DNA of 64,000 nt from Erythroxylum novogranatense (taxonomy: Eukaryota; Streptophyta; Magnoliopsida; Malpighiales; Erythroxylaceae), in contig CM057230.1 of the NCBI GenBank assembly GCA_029891385.1, positions 32,257,402-32,321,401 on the forward strand, given 5' to 3'. The notes under the pieces were generated by a model. It did not search any database. It was not told where the DNA came from and worked only from the letters and a program-made list of their open reading frames with translations. Within the stretch, counting starts at the first letter, position 1; each line of letters opens with the position of its first letter. This document shows, one piece after another, positions 46,148 to 58,722 of this stretch. The position numbers were made by a program, and so were the translations under genes.

Positions 46148-46600
46148 ATGGCTACACAACCCCAGCAACCACAACAACAGCCTGTAGATGTCTACCCGAA
46201 CACTGTCACAAAGCAATCACCTACCTCCCATTCAAATGGATCGTTTGGGACGGTCTTTATTGTCCTTGCTGTGATTCTTGTCATATCAGCAATTGCTTGC
46301 TGTCTTGGTAGGCTTTGCAACAGACGCCAAACCAAGCAAAAACCAGCCAAGAGCAACCAACAAAATCACAATTTTCGTCCCAAAGAAAGGGAAACGGATG
46401 TTGAGTTTGGTTTTGACAAAGGGTTCCCAACAGACAGACCAGTCGGCAATGGAGATCCTAGAGCACACAGGCCATCTGAAAATGATCGAGCCCATGTTCA
46501 CTTCGCCTTCCCTGGAAATGGTCGTCGACCCAATGGTCATTTCGAAGTTGAAACCAATTCTGGTATTCTCAGTGAACAGAAGGTTAGTCCAGGTCCATGA
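46148..46600 (+). CDS. Small single-pass membrane protein
   Basis: An intact single-exon frame of 150 residues. Residues 4-12 are Gln/Pro-rich, residues 34-54 form one hydrophobic membrane segment (GTVFIVLAVILVISAIACCL), and residues 55-65 are basic (RLCNRRQTK), suggesting a short N-terminal side and a longer soluble C-terminal side in the cytosol. The C-terminal half is polar, with DVEFGFDKGFP and HVHFAFPGNGRRPNGHFE. No signal peptide or enzyme motif is seen. Small plant transmembrane proteins of this layout exist, but the function is unknown to me. The ATG has G at -3 and +4, and a 17-base A run (46127-46143) sits just upstream. It is the only undamaged non-transposon gene in the window. 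Confidence 0.75.
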   Translation: MATQPQQPQQQPVDVYPNTVTKQSPTSHSNGSFGTVFIVLAVILVISAIACCLGRLCNRRQTKQKPAKSNQQNHNFRPKERETDVEFGFDKGFPTDRPVGNGDPRAHRPSENDRAHVHFAFPGNGRRPNGHFEVETNSGILSEQKVSPGP

Positions 46601-49300
46601 TGTCAGAAGATGGAGAGCTATCTTCATGTACTTCATTGGCAATTCTATCAAAGCTATATATGGTTTAGTATTTGCCTTTGCGACTTTCAACCTGTATAAA
46701 TTTCCTACCTGCAACTTCCGTTATGTAATTGTATTCGACACCTTTTCTAGTTTATCCACGTCATGATATAGTTGGTGTAAACCCGAAAATCCAATCTTTA
46801 GCCAATACCTGTAACTTTTGTCGTCCTAGGGTGAGGAAAGGTCCTGCTCCAACGTCTACTAAACTGTAAAAGGCCACTAGTCGAGTCTAAGTTGGTTTAC
46901 ATGATTGGAACAGAGTTCCTACGTTTGGGGAGAGTACGTAATGAGATAGTTCCATGAAAATCCAACTTAGTATCTCCGAGTGTGAAGTCCTTTTAAGTTA
47001 ATCCAATTTTGTTGGCCATGTCTTAGACATATAATATTTGCCTAACAAGTGCTTGACAATTGATCAAATTTATCATGTAAACTGAGGGCCTTTTTCAATT
47101 TATTAAAATTTAAGAGCAAGTTTTAGCTTGGATTGATGTGGAAAATGGAGGGTTTGTTCTTCAATCCGTAGATTTTTGAACTGTAGAAGTTTGGTATTGA
47201 AACAGCAAGTAGGTCTTATGAATGTTATGACCATAAGGGCTTAAAAATAAATGGTTTAGACTGACAAGAAGGTGAAATTCCAAATAGAATTGCTACAACC
47301 AAAATATAATTATGCAGGTGCAAATATTCCTTGCCAAAAGACAACCATATTTAATTGTTGCATGACAAATTAAATAACCAATCCGTGGCGGTTTCCACTG
47401 ACGTCATTTCCAAAAACTAACCATTTGATGGGCCCTTCAAATCTCCTGTCCATTTTTTCCTGTCCTATCCTGTCCATTTTGCATCTGAGTCATCCACTTA
47501 TGTGGCGTCGAGGTTTTCTCGTCTAAACTAAAGATTAAAACTTTTCAAGAAGCGATTTTACCAAGAATCTGCATTGTTGAAAAGATATTTTTCGCCTTGA
47601 AGATAAGCCAAAAACCGGAGTTTAAACAAGGATTGGAGAGAGTGACACACCAAAACTTTACATATATCTTATTAGTATTTTAATTGCTTAATTTATCTTA
47701 CGCTTTTAGATAATTGAAAAGATATTACAAAGAGGATGGCGAACAAAAATATGAAGACAAAACAATTTTTGAAACGGTTGTGTGTCACTTCTCAAACCTC
47801 TTAGAGATGATGACACAAGCAAAAGGGAGACCGTGATGTAGAAGTTTTTAAGGTGAAACAAGGATTGAGACCAAAAGAAAAATTACAGAAATATAGAGCA
47901 TGTGACAAGTCAATGTCCTCTTCTAGAAATGAAGCAGTAAGATACCTAGTCATACCTTAGACTGTGTTATTTTTAAGTTATATTTTATAGAAAATAATAT
48001 TAAAGGTCATCCCGACAGAGTATAACTGATTGGAATACAAATTAATATTTTATCTACATTAATGTTATTTCATAACCTAGGAATTTCTACTGCTTTATTT
48101 GTTAAACCCATTATACGTTTATTGAATCACAATTGCAACGATGATGTTGGGGAGCCCTTACTTTTATGTAATTTCTATATTCGATTATTTTCTTTATTTT
48201 GTTCTCACTAGTTTATTCCTTTACCCATATTTTGTTTTGTTTTGTTATTGAATTTTGTCAATAATCAATATATTTTAATTCTTTGATTAGTTAGCAGTAG
48301 GAGAGTGCTCTAAATTATTTTAATTTTCTTGTAAAATCAACACTCTATATATTACTCTATTATTGATTAATAATAGGTGCACTTACTTTAGGTTATGAGT
48401 AATTATTTTTGATAAATAAACTTTAAGAGTAGAAATTAATTACAAGACAAGTTTTTAGGTCATTGCAAGGGAAGTGATGGTGTTTAGGAAACTCAAAGGC
48501 TATTAGTTAGTTATTTTATGTCTTTATTTTATTTATATTATGACTTTTGATTCTATTTTTGTACTTAGTTTATATCTAAAATTAGTTTATTTTAATCTTA
48601 GGTATAAACTTGGTATATCACAATAAGCAAACACTCTATTTTTCGGGAAGAAGACCTAGAGTTTGAAATAATATTTTGTTGGACAAAAAAAGAATGGATT
48701 AAGTAGGAAACTTAAGAACTACAATATAATTAGTAGAGGAAGAGCATAAGATCATATTGGAATGTGTGAAACCTTCTCTTTTAAGGACAAAATCTACTAT
48801 TTTAAGACCAAAAATTAATGTGAACTACTTCCAGAACAAGTTAAAATGCAAGAAGACTAAGGCTGTTTCCATTTTTATTGAGAGGTTGAGTTAAGCTATG
48901 GTTAAAGGTATTACATGTAGCCTTAGCTACAACTTCAAAAAAATAGCAGTGAAATTTTTGTCAAATATTTTATTATAAACAAGATTATTAAAAAAGGTTA
49001 AGGAATAACATCTCTACCTACTCATAATTTGACAATGAAAAATCATATTAAATGTGGGAGAGATACAAAGATATGTTGAACAAGTATCCGTATTAGGGCC
49101 TACCAAAATGGATAGGGAGTTTTCAACAATAGAACCCTCAATAAGTAAAAATTATATGGCTCAACTATATATGTATATATAGTTTTCAATAATAGAATAA
49201 CACTTACAATAAGACATTTAATTTAAGAAGAAGGAATCACCCATACTTCTCTTAAAGTAACCAAACAACCCAGAAACAACCTCAACAGTAGTATAAGAAA
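46601..49300. other. Intergenic DNA, no gene recognised
   Basis: Contains the 3' flank of the 46148 gene and then AT-rich sequence without convincing frames on either strand. From about 48650 some phrases (gaagaagacctagagtttgaa) could be the worn start of the gypsy relic that follows. Confidence 0.5.
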
Positions 49301-51960
49301 TTGAGCCTAAAGAAATTCATTAGAAACTTTAATATTTATATCAAAAGCTTGGTTTTAGAATTAAGAAGCTCGGTTTTAGAATCAGGAGGCTTCAATTTGA
49401 ACCTTGAAACGCAAATTAGTCAATTAATAAAATTTATAACTAAAAGACCTCAAAGGATATTTTCTAGTAATACAATGTCTAATCCTAGGGACCATGTGAA
49501 GACAATCACCCTAAACAATGGGAAGGAGTTGACTAATGGCATGAAGGAAGAAGCAAATAGATAGAAGCTAATAAGGAGAAGTAAAGGAAAAAGGATAACA
49601 ACGGGGGGAACCAATGAAAAAATATTAACCAAAAATCCCTTACCTGTCAAGACTAGAGAAGAAAAGGATTGACTACTTTGGTAAGTTTCTAGAACTTTTT
49701 AAGTAACTTCACATTAATATTCCATTCTAAAGTATGCAAAGTTCCTAAGGGAGATTGACACCAATAAGGAAAAGTTAAACAAACTTTCAACTATCATATT
49801 GAATGAAGAGTGCCCAACTATCCTTCAAAAGAAGCAACCATTAATATAGGGAATTAATTGATTTATAAGCTATCATTAATTTGATACCTTAATTTTATAA
49901 AAAATATAGGATTAAAAGAACCTAAACCAACTATAATAAATTTCTTTGTTAGTGATATATTAATTAGGTATCCTAAATACATCGATAAAGATGTTTTGGT
50001 AAAGATCTATAAGTAATTTTGATTTATTTTCTTATTTTAAAATGAAGGAATATATTGAGGTCCTTTTAATCCTAGGTAGTACTACAACAAAAGTCATAAT
50101 AAATTCTTATGAAAGGAAATTAATTCTTAGAGTTTGAGAGGAAGAAGTTATTTTCAAAAATTCAAATGCAATTAGATACTCTATCTCGGGTGATGATTCT
50201 TGCTATTCTCTAAATAAATTAGATACTGAAATTTCTAATTGTTTTTAGGGAATTATATATAAGGACACCTTGGAGTAACGTTTCATTAAATGAGAGAAAG
50301 TTAACTAGGAGAATAAAGAATTAGATGAGTAAGTATCGTATTTATAGACAAATGAAAAGGTCACAAGGAAAATGGATTTTAAAGAGGTAATGTCCTAACT
50401 CAACAGAAAGTGAAACCATCCATAGAGGAATCACTAATCTTGGAGTTGAAGCTATTATAAAATCATCTTTAGTATGCCTTTTTAAGGGAAAAAAACTTAA
50501 AGCTATTGGTGATCATTACATTTAGGTTAAAAAATGAACAAAAAGAGAAGTTGTCACAAGGAAAATGGATTTTAAAGAGGTAATGTCCTAACTCAACAGA
50601 AAGTGAAACCATCCATAGAGGAATCACTAATCTTGGAGTTGAAGCTATTATAAAATCATCTTTAGTATGTCTTTTTAAGGGAAAAAAAACTTAAAGCTAT
50701 TGGTGATCATTACATTTAGGTTAAAAAATGAACAAAAAGAGAAGTTGTTAAGAATGTTAAGGACATACAAAAAGGTATTCGCATGGAAACTTTGTCATGT
50801 AAAAGGAAATAAGTCCTTCCTACCACACTTTAACATATCAATATAAAAGGGCTATAAACTAGTGGTGCAACCCAAAGGAGATTGAATCCACTATATAACG
50901 GACACATGAAAGCAAAAGTGGTTAAATTTCTTGACTTAGGTACAATTTATCCAATTTCTAATAGCTCTTATATAAGTCTTACATAGTAGTTCCAAGGAAA
51001 GGAGGGATGATAGTCACGTTGAAGTAGGGAGGGATGATTGTTACTCCAATTAAGAAGAACAAACTGATTCTAGTAAGGATTATCACTAGTTAGAGAGCAT
51101 AGATCAATTATAGGAAATGTGATGATCCAACACAGAAGAACACTTTATCATTAATTGATCAAATGTTGAAACAAATTTTAAAGCATGTGCAATACTGCAT
51201 CTTGAATGAAGACTAAGGTTACATTCAAATTCTAATTACAGCTGAGAACAAGAAAAGATTATATTCACATTTTTACATATAACATTTACATACTGGAGTA
51301 TCTTGTTTGTGTTGTGCAATGCATTTATGATATTTTAAAGGTGTATAATGTCCATCTCTGAGAATACAATCAAAGAAGTGATAGAGAAATGTATGGATGA
51401 CTTTTTAGTTTTTAGTGATTCTTATGATCAATGCCTCTACAATTTAGAGTGAGTGTTTTAAAGATGTAAGGAAATCAATATAGTACTAAATTGGAAAATT
51501 TTCTTACTTTACAATAAAAGAGGACATAATGTTTGGGTACAAGATCACAAATCAAAGAATCAAGGTGGATAGAGCAAAAGTTGAAGCAATTGAGAAACTA
51601 TCACTACCTACATTAGTTACGGAAATGGGGAGTTTCTTTAAACATAAAATTTTTTACAAACATTTGATAAAGAAATTCTCCAGGATAGCTCAACTCCTAA
51701 CTAATTTACTATACAAAGATGTTCCATTTGATTTATCACTAGCTATTTTAGATGCTTTCATGATTTTGATGTTGAAGTTGATTAATTCCCGTCATAGTAG
51801 CACCAGATATGAACCTCCCTTTTAAGTCAATATGTAACGTGACTAATATTGTTATTATAATACTGCTTGGGCATAAATATTTTCAACTAATATCTTATTT
51901 CAACAAAACTTTGACAGATGTTTACGAAAACTAAACTACTAAGTATTATTCTGTGTATTT
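49301..51960 (+). pseudogene. Heavily decayed Athila-like gypsy gag-pol
   Basis: Plus-strand remnants recognisable by phrase order. The gag-protease junction (NPRDHVKTITLNNGKEL, about 49480-49540) comes first. RT words follow (SLIDQMLK near 51150, MDDFLVFSD-like after a shift near 51390), then KITNQRIKVDRAKVEAIEKL and IAQLLTNLLYKDVPFDL (51529-51735). RNase H hints (CNVTNIVIIILLG) lie near 51830. Stops are everywhere and a 193-bp internal duplication is present (50360-50746). No LTRs were identified. This is among the oldest element copies in the window. Confidence 0.65.
50360..50746. repeat. 193-bp tandem duplication
   Basis: 50360-50552 is repeated at 50553-50746 with one substitution (tatgcc versus tatgtc) and one extra A in an A run. 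The near identity shows the duplication is far younger than the relic that contains it. Confidence 0.93.
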
Positions 51961-52502
51961 GATAAATTTAAAATTTATCATGTCTTGTCCAAAGTTATAG
52001 TCTACATGAATCACTCGATACTAAGGTATCTTTTATGAAAATTGATAATAAAACCATATGGATTAGGTGATTTGGTGGTTATAAGAGTTAAACATATATA
52101 AGAAAGATAACAAAAAAAGGGAGTTAAGAACTTAATAGTATACCACTTATCGTACCTAGAAATCCCTAACATGGAGAGCTAATTAAAGGAGACACAAATG
52201 ACACATTTAATGATGAACGACTATATTTTATAGAGGTATATGGTTTTTACCCTTTGTTTTTTAATTATGCTAACTATTTAGCAGTTGGAATTCTCTAAGG
52301 ATATTTTAAATCACTAAAAAGAATAAATTTTTAATATAAAATACTACACATTGGAAGATCTATTGTTGTTTAGAATTTATGTAGATCAAGGGATGAAATA
52401 ATTCATACTTTAGGTGGAGATGGAATCAATAATAGATCACAGTTGTGTATTTTGGAGCCAACTGAAATGTAGAAAAAGTCCTATAAGCAGCTTTGGATTG
52501 GC

Positions 52503-52700
52503 TAAGGCTCTGTTTATTTGGAGGGTTAATAATGGGATGGAATGGAACGTAACACACTTCTATCGTTTGTTTGAGAGTTTCATAATGGAATGGAATAGAA
52601 TGAGATGGAAATGGAGGGTTTCATGTTACGTTCCATTCCATCTTAAACAGTGAAAATAAGAAACCTCCGATTCGGAGGGTTTAGGATGGAACGCATACTA
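52503..52700. mobile_element. MITE remnant
   Basis: Non-coding block starting ggctctgtttatttggaggg, with repeated gggatggaatgg and cataatggaatggaatag words, an inverted gttacgttccattcca versus tggaatggaacgtaac pair, and a small hairpin (aaacctccgattcggagggttt, in two parts 52660-52682). Such composition is typical of plant MITEs. The termini and target duplication are not resolved. Confidence 0.45.
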
Positions 52701-53151
52701 ATAAACATACACTACCTAATATACCCTCAATAATCTTTCACATTACCATTATTTATCCTTGCTAATAACAACCAACACAATATTGGAGGTAACGTAATAT
52801 CCATTGTAGCAGGTGAAGAGAGTTGGCAGGGGATCATTGTAGCAGTCGAGAAGTGTGTGTGGAAGAGCATCGTTGCTTCAGCTTCAGGTACATATTCTTC
52901 TTTCTGGGTTGCGGTTGCTGTGCCACTAAACTTGGTTTAGACTGTTGGAAAAAGAGTTTGGATTTTTCTGTACTATGAGATAGTTCCAAGTGACCGTCCA
53001 TTGTTTTCAAAGTACATGTCGATGTAGCGAGAGATTCTTGAACTGGGTTTTTTCAAGTTTGTAAGTGATGCTTTTTTTTAAAAAAAATTCCCTAGCTTCC
53101 GTCCCTCCTTCTCTTCCGGAATTATGAGTGTTTTGACATTTCTTGTGAAGT
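52701..53151. other. Non-coding flank left of the second solo LTR
   Basis: No gene was recognised. Joined to 57614 onward it forms the pre-insertion sequence, which contains ttctatattcgtttcag, a possible splice acceptor, just right of the LTR. Confidence 0.4.
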
Positions 53152-53156
53152 GCTCT

Positions 53157-56100
53157 TGTTGGACCCCAAATTTTATTAAAAATTAGAAATATTCAAAAGT
53201 GAATGAGTTGATTGAAATATAGTTGAAAAGCAAGAAAGAAAGAGAAAAAAGTGTGAAAATTTGAAGAATTAAGAAAGTTGACTTTTGGGTATAGAAAGTT
53301 TGACTTGAGAGTTGACTTTTTGATTTAGGCAAAATTGACCCAGTTAGTGGTTGAATCTGCTTTTGAGTTCTTCATGAAAGATTTAGATAATGTTCTGATC
53401 TTTATTTTGATATAAAGTATAGAATTTTTGGATCATGGAATAATAAGTTATGATTTTTACAAGTTTCTATCATTATTTTAGCATGATTATTAGAGGACAT
53501 AATCTTTGACTGAAAAATTAACTCCATTAGAGGCCAAATTGATTTTTCTGTCCTTCATGAAAGTTGTAAGTGACTTTCTGATCTTCGCATTGATATAAAA
53601 TATGAGAATTTTGGACTTTGGAGTTGAAAGATACAATTTTTCAAAGTTGAGTATTGTTTAGGGATACATTACATGGGGGCAGTATCTTTGATTGGATTTT
53701 TGACCACTTTAGAGACAAAATTGATTTTTGATTTCTACATGGAAGTTGTAGAGCTTCCTTCAAGCTTTCTATAGAGACCAAATTTGTCACATTTAGAGTT
53801 CAAGATCGAGAGTTATAAATTTTGGAAATTTTGGATATATATATGTGGAAAAAAAGAAAAAAATGAAAAGTCTGGAAACTCGGCCTCGCCTCGCCCGAGT
53901 GACGTCGTTTTGCTCGGTTGCTGTTATCCTTTGCGGGAAACTGACGCCGTTTTCTTTCTGTTTCTGCTTTCCTTCGCATAATACGGCGTCGTTTATGCTT
54001 CCTTCTGATTTTGTTTGTTTTCCTCTCGTCCGACCTTTGTCTAATCTTTTGCTTATATCTTTTCCGTCCGACAACCGATTTACTTGGTTTTTAAAGCTTT
54101 AGATTCCTAAGACAATTATCTACATCCTCATGAGAAATTTGTATTTTTATGAGATTAAATTAAGTATGATTAATTTAATCAAAGTGAGTTGGATCATTTT
54201 CTGAACATGGTTCAGTCTTTCGTGAAATTCGAAGTGATTCTTGAGGAAAAATAAAATTAAGACATGGGGCTACAAATAATATGAAGAAATAAAATTTCAA
54301 TTTAGCCCCTAAGACTTTCAATTTCTAAATTGAAGTTCGGATTAGTGTGCAGTCATGGATTAGGAACATCTGAAAGTAATTTGGCTATAACTTTTGATAT
54401 GGTAATCCAAATGGGGTGATTATTAATTTGGATTAAACTAGAGAAATAGAGCTACAAATGTTATGAAGGACTCGAGTTTCAATTTTGTCTTTAAGAATGT
54501 CAATTTTTGGATGGAAATAACGTGCTGAAAAATGTTTTTAGCATAAGACATACCCGAAATGTTTTGAGCATAACTTTTGATGTAGTGCTCCAAATGGGAT
54601 GATTTTAGAGGCGTTATGAAATTAAGACAATGGGGAACAATTCTCTACAAGGAAATTTTGACAAATTCCTTCATTTTGATTGTGAGAAAACTGTCCTAAA
54701 GTTGCATGACTTAAAATGAAAGTTAAGGACAAATTGGGAAGTTTACTTAAAGACTTAAGGTTTTAAGGTATACATGTAAGGGTAATATGGACTTTTAGCT
54801 TTCATTAAATGACATGGCCTTTTAAAAACAACATGAATGTCGTTTTTACAATAGGAGAGCCGAAACTTAGAGAAAGAAAGAACAAAGGAATAAGAAGAAA
54901 GAAGATGAAGCACATTCGGAAGGGAGGAAGGAAGAAAGAAAAGAGAAAGAAAGGTAGGGCTTCAAAATTCTTGAGTTTCTAGAGGGTTTTGAAGAAGATT
55001 CAAGAGGAAAAATATGGAAAAGGATGAAAGCTTCCCATGGGGCTTAACAAATCCGAAATTGGAAGAGAAAGAGGTAAGAGAAAACTTTTGAGTTTTGGAT
55101 TTTTAATGAAGTTTTGGTTTAGATGCCTTGGAATTGGTATGTGTTTGTTGATTCTAAGTTCAATTTTGGAGATTACATGTTGTAATTGATTCAATTTTTG
55201 GATAATTGTGAATTAGGGTTTATGCCTAATTTTTGTGATTTGAGGATTTTGAAAGTTTATGATTTAGATAGTTTGAATATATGTGGAATTAGTGTTTTCT
55301 AAGCTTAATTTGAGAAATTATGATTTTTATGATGTTAAATTTGGGTGAATTGGTTTAGGAAAATTTCAATTGGAAGAAAGAATGAAGCAAGGATCAAATT
55401 GAAGCTAGGGACAAGCTTCTAGCATCGATTTGAGGTGGGTAGTATGTTTATTTATTAAATTTTAAGCTAATTATGTGTATTTGAAAATTCAAGAAGCAAA
55501 TTTTTGATAAATTAATGTTTAAATAAATGTTTGAAAAAAATATGATTTTCGAAAGATTAAATTCCTTGTTTTGGAATGATTTAAAAAAAACAAGGATTAT
55601 AAAAATCATGTTTTGAATTATTTGAAAATTTTGAGCAATATGCTTTATGAATTTGTATACGTTTGATTATGTTTTAAAGAAATAATTGCATTCATTTTAT
55701 GTTTTGATTGATATGATATGTGATTAAATTGATGATTTAAATTGTATTAGAATTGCTATATGATTTCATGTTTGGATATGTGCTTGTGAATGTGTCAAGT
55801 TCGATATGATATGAAAAATTTGAAAATCAAGATTTCAAAATGTGCCTTCGGGTATTCTGAATTTTTGTTTTCGATTATGTGTTTATGTGGGTTTGGTCAG
55901 GTCCCATAAGTGGGACAAGTGTGCACTTGTCTGTTTTCAAAGCCTTCTCCCGACTGCCCGCTAGTGGCATTGGAGTTCGATCTCAGACTCCATAAGTCAC
56001 TGTTTAACCGACCGCGATGCGAGAAGGTGTAATACGTTCGTTCCGTTTACCGCAGGACATTGTCTTGAGAATGTGCAAGACGTTACATTTTGGACCGAAC

Positions 56101-57608
56101 CAAACCATTTGATGTGTTATGTGTTTTTGTTTTGTTTATAAGTGTGATGCATTGTATGTTTTGAAAAAGTTTAAGAAATATGGATTTTTGTTCATGAAAT
56201 ATGAAAAAAAATGTGAAAAGTTTGAGAAATCAACTATTGTGGATTTTTCAGCTGAGAACTTATTGAAATTGTTTAGCAATGATTTGAAAAGTTTGAGAAA
56301 TAAGAAATTTGCCAAATCTTTTACCGTGAAACTTTTAAAATAAATAGCAAAAGGTTTTACAAAATGTTTTCGCTTATCTTTCAATATTTAAACATATTAT
56401 CCACGAGCTATCTAGCTCACCTCCCTTTCATCCCCATCTCCAGGTCTTCGAGCAGGAGATCGGATGAAAGACGGTCAAGACGTCAGATCGACTTTTGCCT
56501 GTTTTCGTAAATTGTATAAGTTAGATTTTGTGTAAATTGGGATTTTTGTATTAATATTGTATATGGTTGAATTGCCTTTTATGTATCTCAAGTATTTATT
56601 TTAGGATGTATATGATTTATGAAGTTCTGTATGTAATTGAGTATGAAGTATAGGAATTCGGGATTTGAGTTATGAATTGTATATAATTATTATTGGTTTA
56701 GGTTTTGGATTGATTTATGAAATTGTTATGGTTTTGAGATATGATTGTGGATTTGGTTATGAATGAGATAAATTATAACATTGTGTAGGGTTATGAAATA
56801 TGTATGTGATTGGATATGAATGGGGATTATATATGTTTATGAATGTGATGAATGGGATTTGGATAGGGATATTGTGTTGAATGTGTTTTGGATTCCGGAC
56901 GGGGTGTCCGATGATACTGGTTATTGTGTGAGAATTATAGAAGTGTATTTTAAACCCTTTACAGGTTTGGGTTTGTTGAAATGCAGCCGTTATACTTCCA
57001 AAATTTTGATAAAATTAGTATAAGAATAAATTTTGGGATTTGTTTGTTTATATAAGAAGTTTGTATAAATTGAGAATTTGTTTGAGGAAAATTTCCTAGA
57101 AAAAGGGACATAAGATTACCTTGTATGAGTTTGACTAATGAATAAAGAAAAGAAAAGAAAAAAAATTACCGGATTAGATTGGTAATGTCTAAGGTTTCCA
57201 ACGCTGAACGTTTAGTTCGTTTTAAATAACTGTTCTCGGATGTCAGATTTGTGTTCGATTTGTTTGTTTGCTTTGATTCGATTCGCCTTCGATTCATTGA
57301 ATACTTGCGCTTTATGTCTCCGTTTCTATCCGATTTGTTATTCATATCCGATTCGCTTTCGTATTAAATTCAATTCGTTTTTTCTGCTTATGATTCTCTT
57401 CGATTCGTTTTCGTATTCGATTCCGATGTGTATTGGCTTTGATATCCGATTTGCTTTCGATTTCACCTTTTGTTTCGCTTTGTGATTTTCGTTTCGCTAC
57501 TTTGTGTTTTCGCCTTCGCTTCAATTTGTGCTTCGCTTTGCGTTCTGTTTTTCGTTTCCGGCTTCTGTTTTCCAATTGGGGTTCGATCTCCAAATTTGGG
57601 TCCCAACA
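53157..57608. repeat. 4.45-kb solo LTR
   Basis: Begins TGTTGGACCCCAAATTT and ends AAATTTGGGTCCCAACA, a nearly perfect terminal inverted pair, and is flanked by a perfect GCTCT duplication (53152-53156 and 57609-57613). No internal coding region, PBS or PPT is present. A TATATATATG at about 53837-53846 with a CG-rich stretch after it (53878-53995) may be the promoter. Segment similarities (catgaaagttgtag; ccaggtcttcgag) to the solo LTR at 33476, in opposite orientation, suggest related long-LTR gypsy families. The end region (57240-57560) is rich in ttcgattcg and ttcgctt words. Confidence 0.85.
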
Positions 57609-57898
57609 GCTCTTGCTATGTTCTATATTCGTTTCAGTAGTTAGAGAAGTTATTTGGGTGTTGTATGCTTTTGATTGTTGAGGTTGAAAATCAAGAAACA
57701 ACTTGGGAATTGTACTATTCACTCATGAATCGTGGTCCTCTGTTAACTTGCTTCTCTTTATCTTTGGCTCTTTTCCCTTTTAGGCCTTAGAGTTTGAGTC
57801 TTTATATAGGAGAGAGGTCCTAAGAATCTGCATTGTTATGGATATAAGTAGCATAAACTCCACTTCGTTTGTCATCTCAATATATATGTATATATATA
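57609..57898. other. Non-coding flank right of the solo LTR
   Basis: No gene was recognised. It has a TATA-like tttatatagg near 57810. Confidence 0.4.
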
Positions 57899-58027
57899 AG
57901 CAATTAACAGATGAGGTTATATATATACCTCATCTGTTAAATGCTTGAGAATATACCTCATCTGTTATATATAATGCATTTAACAGATGAGGTTTATAAT
58001 ATATATATATATATATAAGCATTTAAG
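57899..58027. repeat. Hairpin repeat, left copy
   Basis: Alternating copies of ACCTCATCTGTTAAATGCTT and its reverse complement, spaced by tatata runs, giving strong hairpins. The same module recurs at 58583-58722 and 60351-60414. Confidence 0.85.
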
Positions 58028-58088
58028 AGATCGGGTGCGTGAAGTAGTCTCAATGAGTGGAGGAGGTTTTCGCAGTAAACATTGCACA

Positions 58089-58535
58089 CCTTTTTGGTCT
58101 AGAAATACAAGGTTCAACATCCTTCAAATCCAGTTGAAGATATGATGAGTATACTCTTTCTTGTTGAGGCTGAATTTAGAGGTGGGAAGAAAGTTAGCAT
58201 CCCTATCATTTTGTTAATTGTATTAAGTAAATGAATGATCAATAAAGGCCTTACCTCATTATAGTCGACGAACATTTTATTTGCACGGAGATATGATTCT
58301 ATCATTGTCACCTACAAGAAGAGTAAATCTCTTTAAGTATTTTAAATTTCACGTTGATTTCCATTGTGCACAAGAAAAGTGAAAGGTCTCACAGTTTCTT
58401 CACTCCTTCCAGTCAATCTAAGATATTGTAAGGTAACATGATCAACAGGGAAGAACCCCATAGTTGCACCATATTCAGGTGACATATTAGCTATGGTGGC
58501 CTTGTCAGCTAAAGAAAGCTCACCCATACCATCTC
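58089..58535 (-). pseudogene. Aconitase gene fragment, three exons
   Basis: Minus-strand exon pieces of aconitate hydratase, the citrate-isocitrate isomerase. Exon A (58393-58535) encodes [20 protein letters not shown] and ends [16 protein letters not shown]. Exon B (58255-58311) encodes TMIESYLRANKMFVDYNE. Exon C (about 58091-58169) encodes [20 protein letters not shown]. Each border keeps a splice site (ttcctgcag before A, gtgaga after A, cttgtag before B, gtaagg after B, aaattcag before C), so the piece came from genomic DNA and not from mRNA. The sequence after exon C no longer matches. Catalytic cysteines and the rest of the enzyme are absent. It is a captured or duplicated fragment. Confidence 0.85.
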
Positions 58536-58582
58536 CTGCAGGAAAATACAAACTTGAAAGCTTAATCCTGTATATGTATATA

Positions 58583-58722
58583 TAAGCATTTAACAGATAA
58601 GGTTTATAATATATATATACCTCATCTGTTAAATGCTTGAGAATATACCTCATCTGTTATATATATATATATATATATACCTCATCTGTTAAATGCTTGA
58701 GAATATGCCTCATCTGTTATAT
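58583..58722. repeat. Hairpin repeat, right copy
   Basis: Same module as 57899-58027: one aagcatttaacagataaggt arm followed by two acctcatctgttaaatgcttgagaatat units and AT runs. With the left copy it brackets the aconitase fragment. Confidence 0.85.

Noticed and set aside
46278..46766. 162-residue frame overlapping the membrane-protein gene, and the antisense 142-residue frame
   Set aside because: Both are shadows of the 46148-46600 gene. Neither shows a motif and both extend into the untranslated flank.
57240..57722. Frames rich in Arg/Phe/Ser on both strands
   Set aside because: They come from degenerate ttcgattcg and ttcgctt words at the end of the solo LTR, and overlap on opposite strands.
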